From: Salinarimonas sp.
GTDB lineage: Bacteria; Pseudomonadota; Alphaproteobacteria; Rhizobiales; Beijerinckiaceae
Length of the DNA: 53,740 bases
Reading direction: 5' to 3'
Assembly: GCA_020832565.1 (NCBI GenBank)
Contig: JAFIEI010000025.1
Span: 1-53,740, forward strand
This document shows positions 23,473-33,471 of the stretch, piece by piece. Below the pieces are notes generated by a model. It searched no databases. It was given only the letters and a program-made list of their open reading frames with translations, and was not told the origin of the DNA. Position 1 is the first letter of the stretch; each line of letters starts with the position of its first letter. A program made the position numbers and the translations under genes.

Positions 23473-25731
23473 ATGGGCAATTTCAGAAAGAACTACCTTA
23501 CCAAGCCAATTTTTCGCTGGGCCAAGGGGGCGATGCCGAGCCTCTCGAAAACCGAGCGGGAGGCCCTCAACGCAGGTGAGACCTGGTGGGATGCGCAGCT
23601 GTTTTCGGGCAATCCCGACTGGGGCATGCTGCGCGACGTGCCCGCCCCGGTCCTGAAGCCGGAGGAGCAGGCCTTTCTCGACGGGCCGTGCCGCGAGCTC
23701 TGCGCCATGATCGACGATTGGGCCATCAACCGGCTCGACGGCGACTTGTCTCCCGCCGTGTGGGAATTCATGCGCGAGCATCGCTTTTTCGGCATGATCA
23801 TCGCGCGCGAATATGGCGGGCTCGGCTTTTCCGCCTTCGCCCATTCACAGGTGGTTCGGCGGATCTCCATGGTCTCCATCCCCGCCGCCGTGACGGTGAT
23901 GGTGCCGAATTCGCTCGGCCCCGGCGAATTGCTGCACCTGTTCGGAACCGATGCGCAGAAGGATTACTGGCTGCCGCGTCTCGCCGATGGGAGCGAGCTG
24001 CCGGCATTCGGCCTGACCAGCGATTTTGCCGGATCGGATGCCGCCTCGATGCTCGATACCGGCATCGTCTGCCGCGAGATGCGCGACGGCGAGGAGGTGA
24101 TCGGCATCAGGCTGAACTGGGCCAAGCGCTACATCACCCTCGCCCCGGTCTGCACCCTGATGGGGCTCGCCTTCAAGCTCTACGATCCCGACGGCCTGAT
24201 CGGCGACGAACCGGAACCGGGGATCACCTGCGCCCTTGTTCCTGCGAATCTGGAGGGGGTCGAGATCGGACGCCGGCATATTCCCGCCGCGACTATGTTC
24301 CTCAACGGCCCGACCACGGGCAAGGACGTGTTCATCCCGCTCGACAACATCATCGGCGGTCCCGAATATGCGGGCAAGGGCTGGATCATGCTGATGAGCG
24401 CGCTGGCCGCGGGGCGCGGCATCTCCCTGCCCTCCCTCGCCTGTGCCGGTACGGCGGCGGCGGCGCATACCACCGGCGCCTATGCGCGTATTCGCAAGCA
24501 GTTCAAGTTGCCGATCGCCCGCTTCGGCGGGGTGCAGGAACCGCTCGCGCGCCTGGCCGCCGAAACCTACGCCATCGATGCCGCACGCCGACTGACCTGC
24601 GCAGGTCTCGACCAGGGCCGCGCGCTTGCCGTGATCTCCTCGTTGATGAAATACACCGCCACCGAGCGCATGCGCGCCGCTATCGATGATGCGATGGACG
24701 TGCATGCAGGCAAGGCAGTGGTCGACGGGCCGGGCAATTACCTGTCGGCGCACTATCGGGCGGTCCCGATCGGGATCACGGTCGAGGGTTCGAACATCGT
24801 CACCCGTTCGCTTATGGTCTTCGGCCAGGGTGCGATCCGCGCGCATCCGCATCTGCTCGACGAGATCCTCGCCCTCGAGAAGGGCCAGGCGGACGAGGCG
24901 CTGAGTGAATTCGACCAGCATTTCTGGCGCCATGTCGGCCATTCCCTGCGTACCTTCGGACGCAGTTTCGGGCGTGCACTGACCGGCGCGCGCTTCGCAC
25001 CGGCTCCAGCAGGCGCCGGTCGCGCCGCGCCGATCTACCGCGAGCTGTCGCGCTGGTCGGCAGCCTATGCGCTGACCGCCGACCTCGCCTTCCTCACCAT
25101 CGGTGGCGGGCTGAAGCGGATGGAGATGCTGTCGGGCCGCATGGCCGACATTCTGTGCGAAATGTATATCCTCTCTGCCGTTCTCAAGCGCTGGGAGGAT
25201 GAGGGGCGCCACGACGCCGATTTCCCCCTTGTCGCCTACAATGCCCGTCGCAGCTTCGCGCGGATCGGTGAATTGCTCGACGGTGTGCTGGCAAATTTCC
25301 CCGCGCGCTGGGCTGCGCTCATCCTGCGTTTCGCCACCCAACCGGGCAGCCGTCCCCGCGCGCCCTCGGATGCGCTCGTGGCGACCTGCGCAAGCCTGAT
25401 CAGTGAGCCCGGCGAGACCCGTGATCGCCTGCTGGGGGATTTCTTCGAGGGCGGCCACCATCCCGGCATCGCCGTACTGAACGAGGCGTTCAAACGCGTC
25501 ATCGAGACCGAGCCCCTGCAGCAGAAGCTGCGCAAGATCGAGATGACACCACAGCAGGCCGTCGATGCAGGCCTTCTCAGCGCCGAGGAGAAGGCCGGCC
25601 TCGATGCCATGCAGGCGGCGGTCGCGCGGGCCATCGCAGTGGACGACTTCACGCAAGAGGAAATGGCGCAGTTGTTCCCCGGCGCTCCCGCCGCGCAAGA
25701 GCCCCGTCCCCGCGAGGAGGCTGCCGAATGA
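23473..25731 (+). CDS. fadE: Acyl-CoA dehydrogenase, FadE type
   Basis: FAD-dependent first oxidation step of fatty-acid beta-oxidation. At about 752 residues it belongs to the long FadE class, with a conserved dehydrogenase core at about 75-485 (AREYGGLGFSAFAHS, FGLTSDFAGSDAASM, RGISLPSLACAGTAAAA, VEGSNIVTRSLMVFGQGAIR) and an extra helical C-terminal domain. The in-frame ATG at 23458 has no ribosome binding site, while the one at 23473 has AAGAGG 6 bp upstream. It overlaps fadI by 4 bp and heads the operon. Confidence 0.92.
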   Translation: MGNFRKNYLTKPIFRWAKGAMPSLSKTEREALNAGETWWDAQLFSGNPDWGMLRDVPAPVLKPEEQAFLDGPCRELCAMIDDWAINRLDGDLSPAVWEFMREHRFFGMIIAREYGGLGFSAFAHSQVVRRISMVSIPAAVTVMVPNSLGPGELLHLFGTDAQKDYWLPRLADGSELPAFGLTSDFAGSDAASMLDTGIVCREMRDGEEVIGIRLNWAKRYITLAPVCTLMGLAFKLYDPDGLIGDEPEPGITCALVPANLEGVEIGRRHIPAATMFLNGPTTGKDVFIPLDNIIGGPEYAGKGWIMLMSALAAGRGISLPSLACAGTAAAAHTTGAYARIRKQFKLPIARFGGVQEPLARLAAETYAIDAARRLTCAGLDQGRALAVISSLMKYTATERMRAAIDDAMDVHAGKAVVDGPGNYLSAHYRAVPIGITVEGSNIVTRSLMVFGQGAIRAHPHLLDEILALEKGQADEALSEFDQHFWRHVGHSLRTFGRSFGRALTGARFAPAPAGAGRAAPIYRELSRWSAAYALTADLAFLTIGGGLKRMEMLSGRMADILCEMYILSAVLKRWEDEGRHDADFPLVAYNARRSFARIGELLDGVLANFPARWAALILRFATQPGSRPRAPSDALVATCASLISEPGETRDRLLGDFFEGGHHPGIAVLNEAFKRVIETEPLQQKLRKIEMTPQQAVDAGLLSAEEKAGLDAMQAAVARAIAVDDFTQEEMAQLFPGAPAAQEPRPREEAAE

Positions 25732-27029
25732 AAAGCACAAAATCCAATCATCGCGCCGTCTATCTCGTGGACGGGGCACGCACACCTTTCCTGAAGGCAC
25801 GCGGCAAGCGCGGCCCCTTCACGCCGGTGGATCTGGCTGTACAATGCGGGCGTCCGTTGCTCGCGCGCCAGCCTATCGCGCCCGATGCCTATGACATGGT
25901 GATTCTGGGCTGCGTCAACGTCATCGCCGACGAGATGAATCCGGCCCGCGTGGCAGCCTTGCGGCTCGGCATGGGCGAGCGGATGGTCGCCTTCACCGTG
26001 CAGATCAATTGCGGCTCGGGCATGCAGTCGATCGATACGGCCTGGCGCTATATCCGCGAGGGCGGCGCCGATCTGATCCTCGCCGGCGGTACCGACGCGC
26101 TCAGCCATGCCCCGCTGGTGCTCGGTGAGGAAGCCGTCGGCTGGCTGTCGGGAATGCAGCGCGCATCCGGCCCGGTCGCGACGGCGCGTGCGGCGGTGAA
26201 TATCCGCCCGGGTGATCTGAAGCCGGTTGTCGGCCTCGAGCGCGGCCTCACCGATCCGATCACGGATCTCGGCATGGGCCAGACCGCCGAAATCCTTGCG
26301 CATCGCTTCGGCATCGATCGCAGCATGGCGGATGCCTACGCCCTCGATAGCCACAAGCGTCTGGCCCGCGCGCAGGAGGACGGCACGCTGGTAGAGGAGG
26401 TGATGCCGGCCTTCGATCGCGACGGCAATGTCTACGAGAAGGATGACGGCGTGCGGGCCGACGGTACGATCGAATCGCTGGCCAAGCTGAAACCCGCCTT
26501 CGAACGCCCCTACGGCAAGGTGACGCCGGGCAATGCATCCCAGATCACCGATGGCGCCTCTTGGACAATACTCGCCTCCGAGGAGGCGGTGGAGCGCCAC
26601 GGGCTGACACCGCTGGCGCGGATTATCGACAGTGAGTGGGCCGCGCTCGACCCCGCCGTGATGGGCCTCGGGCCCGTAATGTCGGCCACGCCGATGCTCA
26701 TGCGTAACGCAATGTCTTGCGATGCGGTCGATCTGTGGGAGCTGAACGAGGCCTTCGCCGCCCAGGTGCTGGCCTGCCTGGCCGCCTGGCGCGACGAGGA
26801 TTTCTGCCGCAAGGCACTCGGCCTGGACAGCGCCTTCGGCGCCGTCGCGCGCGAGAAGCTGAATGTCGACGGCGGCGCGATCTCACTGGGCCATCCGGTC
26901 GGTACGAGCGGAAACCGGATCGTGCTGCATCTGGCCAATGCCCTGCGCCGGCGCGGAGGCAAACGTGGCGTCGCCACCGAGTGCATCGGCGGCGGACAGG
27001 GCGGTGCGATGTTGCTGGAGGTGGCGTGA
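25728..27029 (+). CDS. fadI: Acetyl-CoA C-acyltransferase (thiolase), FadI type
   Basis: Thiolytic cleavage of 3-ketoacyl-CoA. The 433-residue protein has all thiolase catalytic elements: nucleophilic cysteine in QINCGSGMQS (Cys95), NEAFAAQ, the histidine in GGAISLGHPVGTSG and the second cysteine in ECIGGGQGGAM. Length and the NCGSGMQS sequence fit the FadI branch. Starts overlap: 4 bp with fadE and 1 bp with the downstream fadJ-like gene. Confidence 0.93.
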   Translation: MKSTKSNHRAVYLVDGARTPFLKARGKRGPFTPVDLAVQCGRPLLARQPIAPDAYDMVILGCVNVIADEMNPARVAALRLGMGERMVAFTVQINCGSGMQSIDTAWRYIREGGADLILAGGTDALSHAPLVLGEEAVGWLSGMQRASGPVATARAAVNIRPGDLKPVVGLERGLTDPITDLGMGQTAEILAHRFGIDRSMADAYALDSHKRLARAQEDGTLVEEVMPAFDRDGNVYEKDDGVRADGTIESLAKLKPAFERPYGKVTPGNASQITDGASWTILASEEAVERHGLTPLARIIDSEWAALDPAVMGLGPVMSATPMLMRNAMSCDAVDLWELNEAFAAQVLACLAAWRDEDFCRKALGLDSAFGAVAREKLNVDGGAISLGHPVGTSGNRIVLHLANALRRRGGKRGVATECIGGGQGGAMLLEVA

Positions 27030-29110
27030 TGTCCCGTTACGAGCTTTCCGACATTCTCGACACCAACCGCCTCGAACTCGGCCCGGCCGGCGAGGCCCGT
27101 GGCAGCGGACATTGGCGCTATGCGATGGACGAGGACAGGCTCGGCTGGCTGGTGCTCGATTGCCGTGACAAACGGGTCAACACCATATCGCAGGCGGTCT
27201 TTCGTGAACTCGCCGAGCAGCTCGACAAGGTCGAGCAGGACCTGCCCAAGGCGCTGGTGATCCGCTCGGCCAAGCCGGCGGGTTTCGCCGCCGGTGCCGA
27301 TATCGCCATGCTGTCGGAGGCGGGATCAGACGATTTCGAAACGCTACTGGGCGAAGCCCATGGCGTGCTTGATCGGCTGGAGGGGCTGTCATGCCCGACC
27401 ATTGCCGTCGTGCATGGCCCGGCCCTCGGCGCCGGCTACGAAATCGCGCTTGCCTGCGACTGGCGCGTGGCCATCGATGGAGCGACCTTCGGCCTTCCCG
27501 AAGTGCGCCTCGGCCTGCATCCGGGGCTGGGCGGCACCTTCCGCCTGCCGCGCCTGATCGACCCGCTCGCGGCCATGACGCTGATGTTGACGGGTTCCTC
27601 CGCTCATACGCGCAAGGCGAAGAAGCTCGGCATCGCCGATCTCGTGACCTTGGAACGGCACCTTCCGGCAGCGATTGCCGCGGTCCTGCGCGGTGACGTG
27701 AAACGGAAAAACGGCAGTTTCAAGCAACGCGCCTTCGAACTGGCCGCCGCGCGCAACCTCGCCGCCGGGCGCATGCGCCGGGAGACGCAGGCGAAGGCCC
27801 CCAAGGAGCATTATCCGGCACCGCATGCCCTGATCGATCTCTGGGCAGAGCATGGAGGCGATACCAAGGCGATGCAGAAGGCCGAAATCGCCTCCTTCGC
27901 CCGGCTTTTGCAATCCACCACCTGCCGCAATCTTCTGCGGGTCTTCTCCCTGCGCCAGACGCTCAAGGACGCGGCGAAAGGCGCGGACGGGATCAAGACC
28001 GTGCATGTCGTAGGCGCCGGTATCATGGGGGCGGAGATCGCCGGCTGGGTGGCGCGGCAGGGCAAGCGGGTGACCCTGAGTGACCCCGACAAGGCGGCCC
28101 TCGGTCGCGCGGTCGCGACCGCCCGCGCCATCTGCGAGGACGGGCACCTGAACAGTCTCGAAACACGCGACGCGCTCGACCGGCTGATGCCGGATCCGTT
28201 CGGCTATGGCGCGGCCCGGGCCGATCTCGTCATCGAGGCCGGCCCCGAGAAACCCGAGATCAAGCAGAAGATCTTCGCCGATCTCGCTGCCACGATGAAG
28301 ACGGGGGCGATCCTCGCGACCAACACCTCCAGCCTGCAGCTGGAGCGTTTCGTCGATCGGGTTCCGGCCAAGGCGCGTTTCGCGGGCCTGCATTTCTTCA
28401 ATCCGGTACGCAAGGTGCCTCTTGTCGAGGTGATCAGCCATTCGCGTACCGACAAGCAGACGCGCGAACGGTTGCTGGCCTTCTGCGACGGGATCGGGCG
28501 GCTGCCGGTGGCACTGAAGGATTCGCCCGGCTTCCTCGTCAATCGCGCCCTGATGCCGTATCTGATGGAGGCGCTGCTTCTGATGGAGGAAGGCGTCGAC
28601 AAGGAAGTGATCGACACGGCCGCGACGCGCTTCGGCATGCCGATGGGGCCGATTGTGCTGGCCGACCAGGTCGGTCTCGACATCTGCCTCGACGTGGCCC
28701 AGAGCATGCAGGAGGCCCTGCCGGAATCGATCGCCACGATCCCGGCGCGCCTGCGCGAGAAGGTCGAGGCGGGTGAGACCGGTCGCAAGGCCGGGCGCGG
28801 TTTCTACGACTGGTCGGAGGGTACGCCCAAACCCGCTTCCGACGCGTCCCCGCCCGAGGATATCGAGGACCGCCTGATCCTGCCGATGATAGATGCCTGC
28901 GCGTCATGCCTGCGGCTCGGCATCGTCGGCTCCGAGGAGGAGACCGATGCCGCGATGATCTTCGCCACCGGCTTCGCTCCGTTCCGGGGCGGCCCGATGC
29001 ATTATGCCCGCACACGCGGGCACGCGGAGATCGCGACTGCGCTGGAGCGCCTGAAGGGGCGTCACGGGGAACGCTTCACCCCAGATCCGTATTGGCGCAA
29101 CGGACACTGA
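27029..29110 (+). CDS. fadJ: Bifunctional enoyl-CoA hydratase / 3-hydroxyacyl-CoA dehydrogenase, FadJ type
   Basis: Catalyses hydration and NAD-dependent oxidation in beta-oxidation. Of 693 residues, the first 300 or so form a crotonase domain (oxyanion-hole segment HGPALGAGYEIALACDW and catalytic glutamate in GLPEVRLGLHPG). The dehydrogenase follows, with the NAD loop VVGAGIMGAEIAG at about 330 and the catalytic HFFNPV motif at about 455. A second dehydrogenase C-terminal domain ends the protein. The ATG overlaps the fadI stop by one base. Confidence 0.92.
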   Translation: MSRYELSDILDTNRLELGPAGEARGSGHWRYAMDEDRLGWLVLDCRDKRVNTISQAVFRELAEQLDKVEQDLPKALVIRSAKPAGFAAGADIAMLSEAGSDDFETLLGEAHGVLDRLEGLSCPTIAVVHGPALGAGYEIALACDWRVAIDGATFGLPEVRLGLHPGLGGTFRLPRLIDPLAAMTLMLTGSSAHTRKAKKLGIADLVTLERHLPAAIAAVLRGDVKRKNGSFKQRAFELAAARNLAAGRMRRETQAKAPKEHYPAPHALIDLWAEHGGDTKAMQKAEIASFARLLQSTTCRNLLRVFSLRQTLKDAAKGADGIKTVHVVGAGIMGAEIAGWVARQGKRVTLSDPDKAALGRAVATARAICEDGHLNSLETRDALDRLMPDPFGYGAARADLVIEAGPEKPEIKQKIFADLAATMKTGAILATNTSSLQLERFVDRVPAKARFAGLHFFNPVRKVPLVEVISHSRTDKQTRERLLAFCDGIGRLPVALKDSPGFLVNRALMPYLMEALLLMEEGVDKEVIDTAATRFGMPMGPIVLADQVGLDICLDVAQSMQEALPESIATIPARLREKVEAGETGRKAGRGFYDWSEGTPKPASDASPPEDIEDRLILPMIDACASCLRLGIVGSEEETDAAMIFATGFAPFRGGPMHYARTRGHAEIATALERLKGRHGERFTPDPYWRNGH

Positions 29111-29111
29111 C

Positions 29112-30971
29112 ATGGTCGAGCGCCTGGATGATCCCGAGGCGGTCGTGGACCGGATCCTCGCTCTGAAGGGGCACGACCTGCGCGTCGCGCTGCCGCTCGG
29201 CCTCGGCAAGCCGGTCGATCTGATCAACGCCCTCACCCGGCGCGCCGTCGCGGATCCGGCGATCTCGCTGCAGATCTTCACGGCACTGACCCTCGAGCGG
29301 CCTGAGCCGGGAAGCGATATGGAGAAGCGCTTTCTGGAGCCGGCGCTGGACCGGCTGTTCGGGCACTATCCGCCGCTCGACTACGCCCGCATGCAGCATG
29401 AGGGTAGCCTGCCGGCCAATATCAGGGTGAGCGAGTTCTTCTTCCAGGCGCCGAACTGGACGGGCGTCGCGCATGCCCAGCAGAATTATATCAGCGCCAA
29501 TTACACCCATGCCCTCGATGTTCTCCTGAGCCGGCGGCCCAACCTGGTGATGCAGCTTCTCGCCGCAGAGGATGATGCGCTCAGCCTCTCGTGCAATACC
29601 GACATCACCGCGGATCTGCTCGCGCGCCGGCGCGCCGGGGATGCGGATTTCGCCTTCATTGCCATGGTCCATCCCGAATTGCCCTTCATGCCCGGCAGCG
29701 GCAAAGTGGCCATTGAGGAAATCGACCTGCTCGTGGACGAGACCGCACCGGGGCACGATCTGTTTTCGGTCGTCAAGCAACCGGTTTCGCTGGAGGACCA
29801 GGCTATCGGCCTGCACGTCTCGCGCCTCGTGCGTGACGGGGGAACCCTGCAGATCGGCATCGGCCAGGTCGGTGATGCGCTGGCCAACGCGCTGATCCTG
29901 CGTCACCGCGGCGAGATCAATGCGATCTGGCGGGACTGTCCCTTCCGGCGTTCCGGGACCTTCGCCGAGACGGGGCCTTTCGAGAACGGGCTCTACGGCG
30001 TCACGGAGATGCTGGTCGACGGCCTGCTCGCGTTGTTCGAGGAGGGCATCATCACGCGCGAGGCGCAAGGCGCGCTGATCCATGCCGGATTCTTCCTCGA
30101 CAGCCGGGATTTCTACGCCCGCCTGAGCGCATTGCCCCGCGAGAAGCGCGCGCAGATTTCCATGATGCCGGTCTCGTTCACCAACAGCCTCTATGGCGAC
30201 GAAACCGCAAGGCGCGCCGCGCGCCGCGATGCCCGGTTCGTCAATTCCGCGATGATGGTCACCGCCCTCGGTGCGGTCGTTTCCGACGGGACCGAGGACG
30301 GGCAGGTGGTCAGCGGTGTGGGTGGTCAGTTCAACTTCGTCGAACAGGCCTTCGCCCTCGACGGCGCGAGGGCCGTCATCACCCTGCCCGCGACCCGCGA
30401 GAGCGGCGGCGAGGTGACCTCCAACATCGTCTGGTCCTACGGCCACGTCACCATCCCGCGCCATTTGCGCGATATCGTGGTGACCCAGTACGGCATCGCC
30501 GACCTGCGCGGCAGGAGCGACGCGCAGGTGATCGCGGCCCTGATCGCAATCGCCGACGCCCGCTTTCAGCCGATGCTGGAACGCGAGGCGAAAGAGGCCG
30601 GCAAGCTGCCGCAGGATTACCGCATCCCCGAGCACGCCCGCGCGAACACGCCGGAGCGGCTCGAATCCTGGCTGTTTGCCCATGCGCAAAAGCTTCCGGC
30701 CTTCCCCTTCGGGACGGATTTCACCCTCGTCGAGCGCCGTCTGTTGCCGGCCCTTTCGGCGCTGAAATCCGCCAGTGCAAGGCGCCGGGATCTTGTCGGC
30801 CTCCTCTGGCACGGGATGCGAAGCCATCCCGTCGAGGGCGAAGACGCAGCCCTGCGCCGGATGGGCCTCGATGCGCCGTGGGGACTGCGTGAACGTCTCT
30901 CGGCCCTGGCCCTGCGCGCCGCCCTGCGCCGGACGCACCGGCGCTACGCGGCCCTGTTCGCGCCGGGATGA
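29112..30971 (+). CDS. Acetyl-CoA hydrolase/transferase family protein
   Basis: A 619-residue member of the acetyl-CoA hydrolase/CoA-transferase family. Seen: the IGIGQVGDALANAL segment, the family signature SGVGGQFNFVEQA, and LPATRESGGEVTSNIVW followed by VVTQYGIADLRG. It starts 1 bp after fadJ, so it belongs to the beta-oxidation operon, where it could release CoA from acetyl- or acyl-CoA or exchange CoA between acids. Which of the two it does cannot be told from the sequence. It is longer than classical members because of a C-terminal arginine-rich extension. Confidence 0.88.
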   Translation: MVERLDDPEAVVDRILALKGHDLRVALPLGLGKPVDLINALTRRAVADPAISLQIFTALTLERPEPGSDMEKRFLEPALDRLFGHYPPLDYARMQHEGSLPANIRVSEFFFQAPNWTGVAHAQQNYISANYTHALDVLLSRRPNLVMQLLAAEDDALSLSCNTDITADLLARRRAGDADFAFIAMVHPELPFMPGSGKVAIEEIDLLVDETAPGHDLFSVVKQPVSLEDQAIGLHVSRLVRDGGTLQIGIGQVGDALANALILRHRGEINAIWRDCPFRRSGTFAETGPFENGLYGVTEMLVDGLLALFEEGIITREAQGALIHAGFFLDSRDFYARLSALPREKRAQISMMPVSFTNSLYGDETARRAARRDARFVNSAMMVTALGAVVSDGTEDGQVVSGVGGQFNFVEQAFALDGARAVITLPATRESGGEVTSNIVWSYGHVTIPRHLRDIVVTQYGIADLRGRSDAQVIAALIAIADARFQPMLEREAKEAGKLPQDYRIPEHARANTPERLESWLFAHAQKLPAFPFGTDFTLVERRLLPALSALKSASARRRDLVGLLWHGMRSHPVEGEDAALRRMGLDAPWGLRERLSALALRAALRRTHRRYAALFAPG

Positions 30972-31120
30972 ACTTCGCACTCTGCGGTGAGCGCGGGGAA
31001 GTCGCCAGCGCATCAAACATGCAGAACAATCCGTCGGGGGCAAGCTGCACCACGAATTACAGCCATCCAGCAGATTTCTTTCACAAGCTTCAAGCCCACT
31101 TCCTCCTCGGTGCGCGACCC

Positions 31121-32020
31121 CTAGATCAACATCTTCCGGGGATCGGAGAGGAGTGCCGTGAGATGCACGGTGAAACGGGCCGCATCGGCGCCGTTGATGA
31201 CGCGGTGATCGTAGCTGAGATCGAGGGGCACCATCGGCACCGGGCGCGGTGTGTCGCCGTCCCAGACCGTGACGGTCTCGGTGCGCGTAATGCCGAGGAT
31301 CGCCACTTCCGGCGGATTGACGATGGGGGTGAAACCGATCCCGCCGATCCCGCCGAGGCTGGTGATCGTCATCGATGCGCCGCCCATCGCGTCCGGGCCG
31401 AGCTTTCGTGATTGCGCCCGCGCGGCCAGATCGGTGATCTCGGAGGCGATCTGCCACAAGCCCTTACGGTCCGCATCCCGAATGACCGGGACCATCAGCC
31501 CGTGCGGGGTATCCACCGCGATTCCGATATGCACGTAATCCTTGAGAACGAGGCTTTCGCCATCCGCGGTCAGCGAGGCGTTGAACCGGGGAAACGCGCG
31601 CAGGCAGCGTGCGAGTGCCGCGACGTGGAAGCCCAGCGCGGTCAGCTTGATTCCGCGTGCCGACGCCTCGTCCCTGAGGCTGCGGCGCAGCGCCTCGATA
31701 GCGGTGACATCGGCGCGGTCGTGATGCGTGACCTGCGGGATCAGCGCATTGGCTGCGCCGAGATTGGCGGCGGCGACGCGCGCGATGCGGCCGGTAGGTT
31801 CCGTGCTCACCGGGCCATAGGCGGCGTGATCGACCTCCCAATAGGCCGTATTGCTTGCCGGTGAAGGCACCGCCGCCGATGCACCGTCTGCCCGGCCATC
31901 ACCCGCGATATCCTCACGCGCCATGGTCGTGCGGCCGAGCGCACGCGCGCGCTCCTCCAGATCGACTCCCTGCTCGCGGGCCATGCGCCGGACGGACGGT
32001 GCAGCAATGATCTCAGACAT
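31121..32020 (-). CDS. 2-oxoacid/acetoin dehydrogenase E2, catalytic chain without lipoyl domain
   Basis: Acyltransferase component of a thiamine-dependent dehydrogenase complex. The 299-residue chain has an E3-binding domain at about residues 5-40 (APSVRRMAREQGVDLEERA) and a full catalytic domain ending in the active-site motif YDHRVINGADAARF; asparagine in the fifth motif position also occurs in Azotobacter-type E2p. No lipoyl domain is present. That domain is on the separate protein at 33472-34446. This is the last gene of the minus operon, 11 bp after the aldehyde dehydrogenase. Confidence 0.88.
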   Translation of the reverse strand: MSEIIAAPSVRRMAREQGVDLEERARALGRTTMAREDIAGDGRADGASAAVPSPASNTAYWEVDHAAYGPVSTEPTGRIARVAAANLGAANALIPQVTHHDRADVTAIEALRRSLRDEASARGIKLTALGFHVAALARCLRAFPRFNASLTADGESLVLKDYVHIGIAVDTPHGLMVPVIRDADRKGLWQIASEITDLAARAQSRKLGPDAMGGASMTITSLGGIGGIGFTPIVNPPEVAILGITRTETVTVWDGDTPRPVPMVPLDLSYDHRVINGADAARFTVHLTALLSDPRKMLI

Positions 32021-32031
32021 CCCGATATCCC

Positions 32032-33459
32032 CTACCAGCTCGCCGAAATGTATTGGGTTTCCATGAATTCGAGCATGCCTTCATGCCCGCCCTCACGCCC
32101 GAGCCCTGATTGCCGGGTGCCGCCGAACGGCGCCGCCGGGTCGCTGACAAGGCCGCGATTGAGCCCGACCATGCCGTATTCGAGACGCTCGCAGACCTGC
32201 AGGGCGCGTTTGAAATCCCCGGAGAAGACATAGGCGACGAGCCCGTATTCGGTGGCATTGGCGCGTCGGATGGCGTCTTCCTGGTCATGGAATGTCTGGA
32301 TCGCGGCGACGGGCCCGAAAATCTCGTCATGCACGCAATCCGCATTTTCCGGCACGTTCGAGAGCACGGTCGGCGGATAGTAAAAGCCCTTGCCCGCCGG
32401 GACTTCCCCGCCGCATTCCACCCGCGCGCCCTTTGCCACGGCATCGGCGACGAAAGCTGCGACCTTGTCGCGGGTATCGGCATTGACCAGCGGCCCGACA
32501 TCAACGCCCGGATCGGTGCCGTCGCCGACCTTGAGGGCGGCCATGCGGGCGGTGAGGCGGCGGGTGAATTCAGGGGCGACATCCGCGTGCACATAGATGC
32601 GGTTGGCCGCCGTGCAGGCCTCACCGAGATTGCGCATCTTCGCCAGCATGGTGCCCTCGACGGCAATGTCGAGATCGGCATCCTCGAAGACGATGCAGGG
32701 TGCATTGCCGCCAAGCTCCATGGCCGGTTTGAGCACCTGGTCAGCGGCGGATTTCAGGAGCCTGCGCCCCACCGCCGTCGAGCCGGTGAAACTCACCACC
32801 CGCACGCGCGGATCGTGCAGCATGTGATCGACGAGCGCGCCGGTGCGTTTCGAGGGCAGCACGTTGACGAGCCCCTTCGGCACGCCCGCCTCTTCCAGAA
32901 GTGGCATCAGCGCCAGCATGGTCAGCGGCGTTTCCGAGGCGGGCTTGATGATCATGCCGCAACCCGCCGCGAGGGCGGGGGCGATCTTGCGCGTGCCCAT
33001 CGCCGCCGGATAGTTCCACGGCGTGATCAAGACGGCGAGGCCAGCCGGCTTGTGCTGCACGATGATGCGCGCACCCGATGCCGGCGCATGCGTGATCAGC
33101 CCGTCGGCGCGCACCGCCTCTTCGGCGAACCAGCGAAAGAACTCGGCGGCATAGGCGGCCTCGCCCATGGCATCGGCGCGGGCCTTGCCGTTCTCCAGCG
33201 TGATCAGCCGGGCGAAATCCTCGAGCCGGGCAGTCATCAGCTCGAAGGCGCGGCGCAGGACCTCGGAGCGCGCCCGCGGCGTGCGCGCCGCCCATTCGGC
33301 CATCGCGGCTTCTGCGGCGTCGAGGGCGGCATCGGCGTGGTTTGTATCGGCGGAGGCGACGGAAGCCAGAACGGCTTCGGTTGCCGGGTTGATGACGTCG
33401 AAGCGCTCGCGTGTCGTGCGCCAGCTGCCGTCGATATAGAGATCGGTGTAATCCATCAT
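32032..33459 (-). CDS. NAD(P)-dependent aldehyde dehydrogenase, succinate-semialdehyde type
   Basis: A 475-residue aldehyde dehydrogenase. Catalytic residues are visible: the asparagine in TPWNYPAAM, the glutamate in MELGGNAP and the nucleophilic cysteine in GEACTAANR. The overall pattern (FTGSTAVGRRL, then NRGLVSDPAAPFGG) is that of the GabD/succinate-semialdehyde group, but the substrate here may be whichever aldehyde the E1 component releases. It sits between the two halves of the split E2, 12 bp from the lipoyl-protein gene, which argues for a shared pathway. A second ATG three bases in is equally possible. Confidence 0.88.
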   Translation of the reverse strand: MMDYTDLYIDGSWRTTRERFDVINPATEAVLASVASADTNHADAALDAAEAAMAEWAARTPRARSEVLRRAFELMTARLEDFARLITLENGKARADAMGEAAYAAEFFRWFAEEAVRADGLITHAPASGARIIVQHKPAGLAVLITPWNYPAAMGTRKIAPALAAGCGMIIKPASETPLTMLALMPLLEEAGVPKGLVNVLPSKRTGALVDHMLHDPRVRVVSFTGSTAVGRRLLKSAADQVLKPAMELGGNAPCIVFEDADLDIAVEGTMLAKMRNLGEACTAANRIYVHADVAPEFTRRLTARMAALKVGDGTDPGVDVGPLVNADTRDKVAAFVADAVAKGARVECGGEVPAGKGFYYPPTVLSNVPENADCVHDEIFGPVAAIQTFHDQEDAIRRANATEYGLVAYVFSGDFKRALQVCERLEYGMVGLNRGLVSDPAAPFGGTRQSGLGREGGHEGMLEFMETQYISASW

Positions 33460-33471
33460 GGCCTCAAGGGT

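Noticed and set aside
23845-25800. 651-codon minus-strand frame
   Set aside because: Antisense to fadE; composition is that of a GC-rich shadow frame.
29076-31457. 793-codon minus-strand frame
   Set aside because: It is antisense to the acetyl-CoA hydrolase gene and reaches into the true E2 gene in another frame; low-complexity arginine-rich ends.
31121-32020. E2 motif DHRVING as a defective active site
   Set aside because: Asparagine in place of the usual aspartate also occurs in active Azotobacter/Pseudomonas-type E2p enzymes, so this is not evidence of inactivity.
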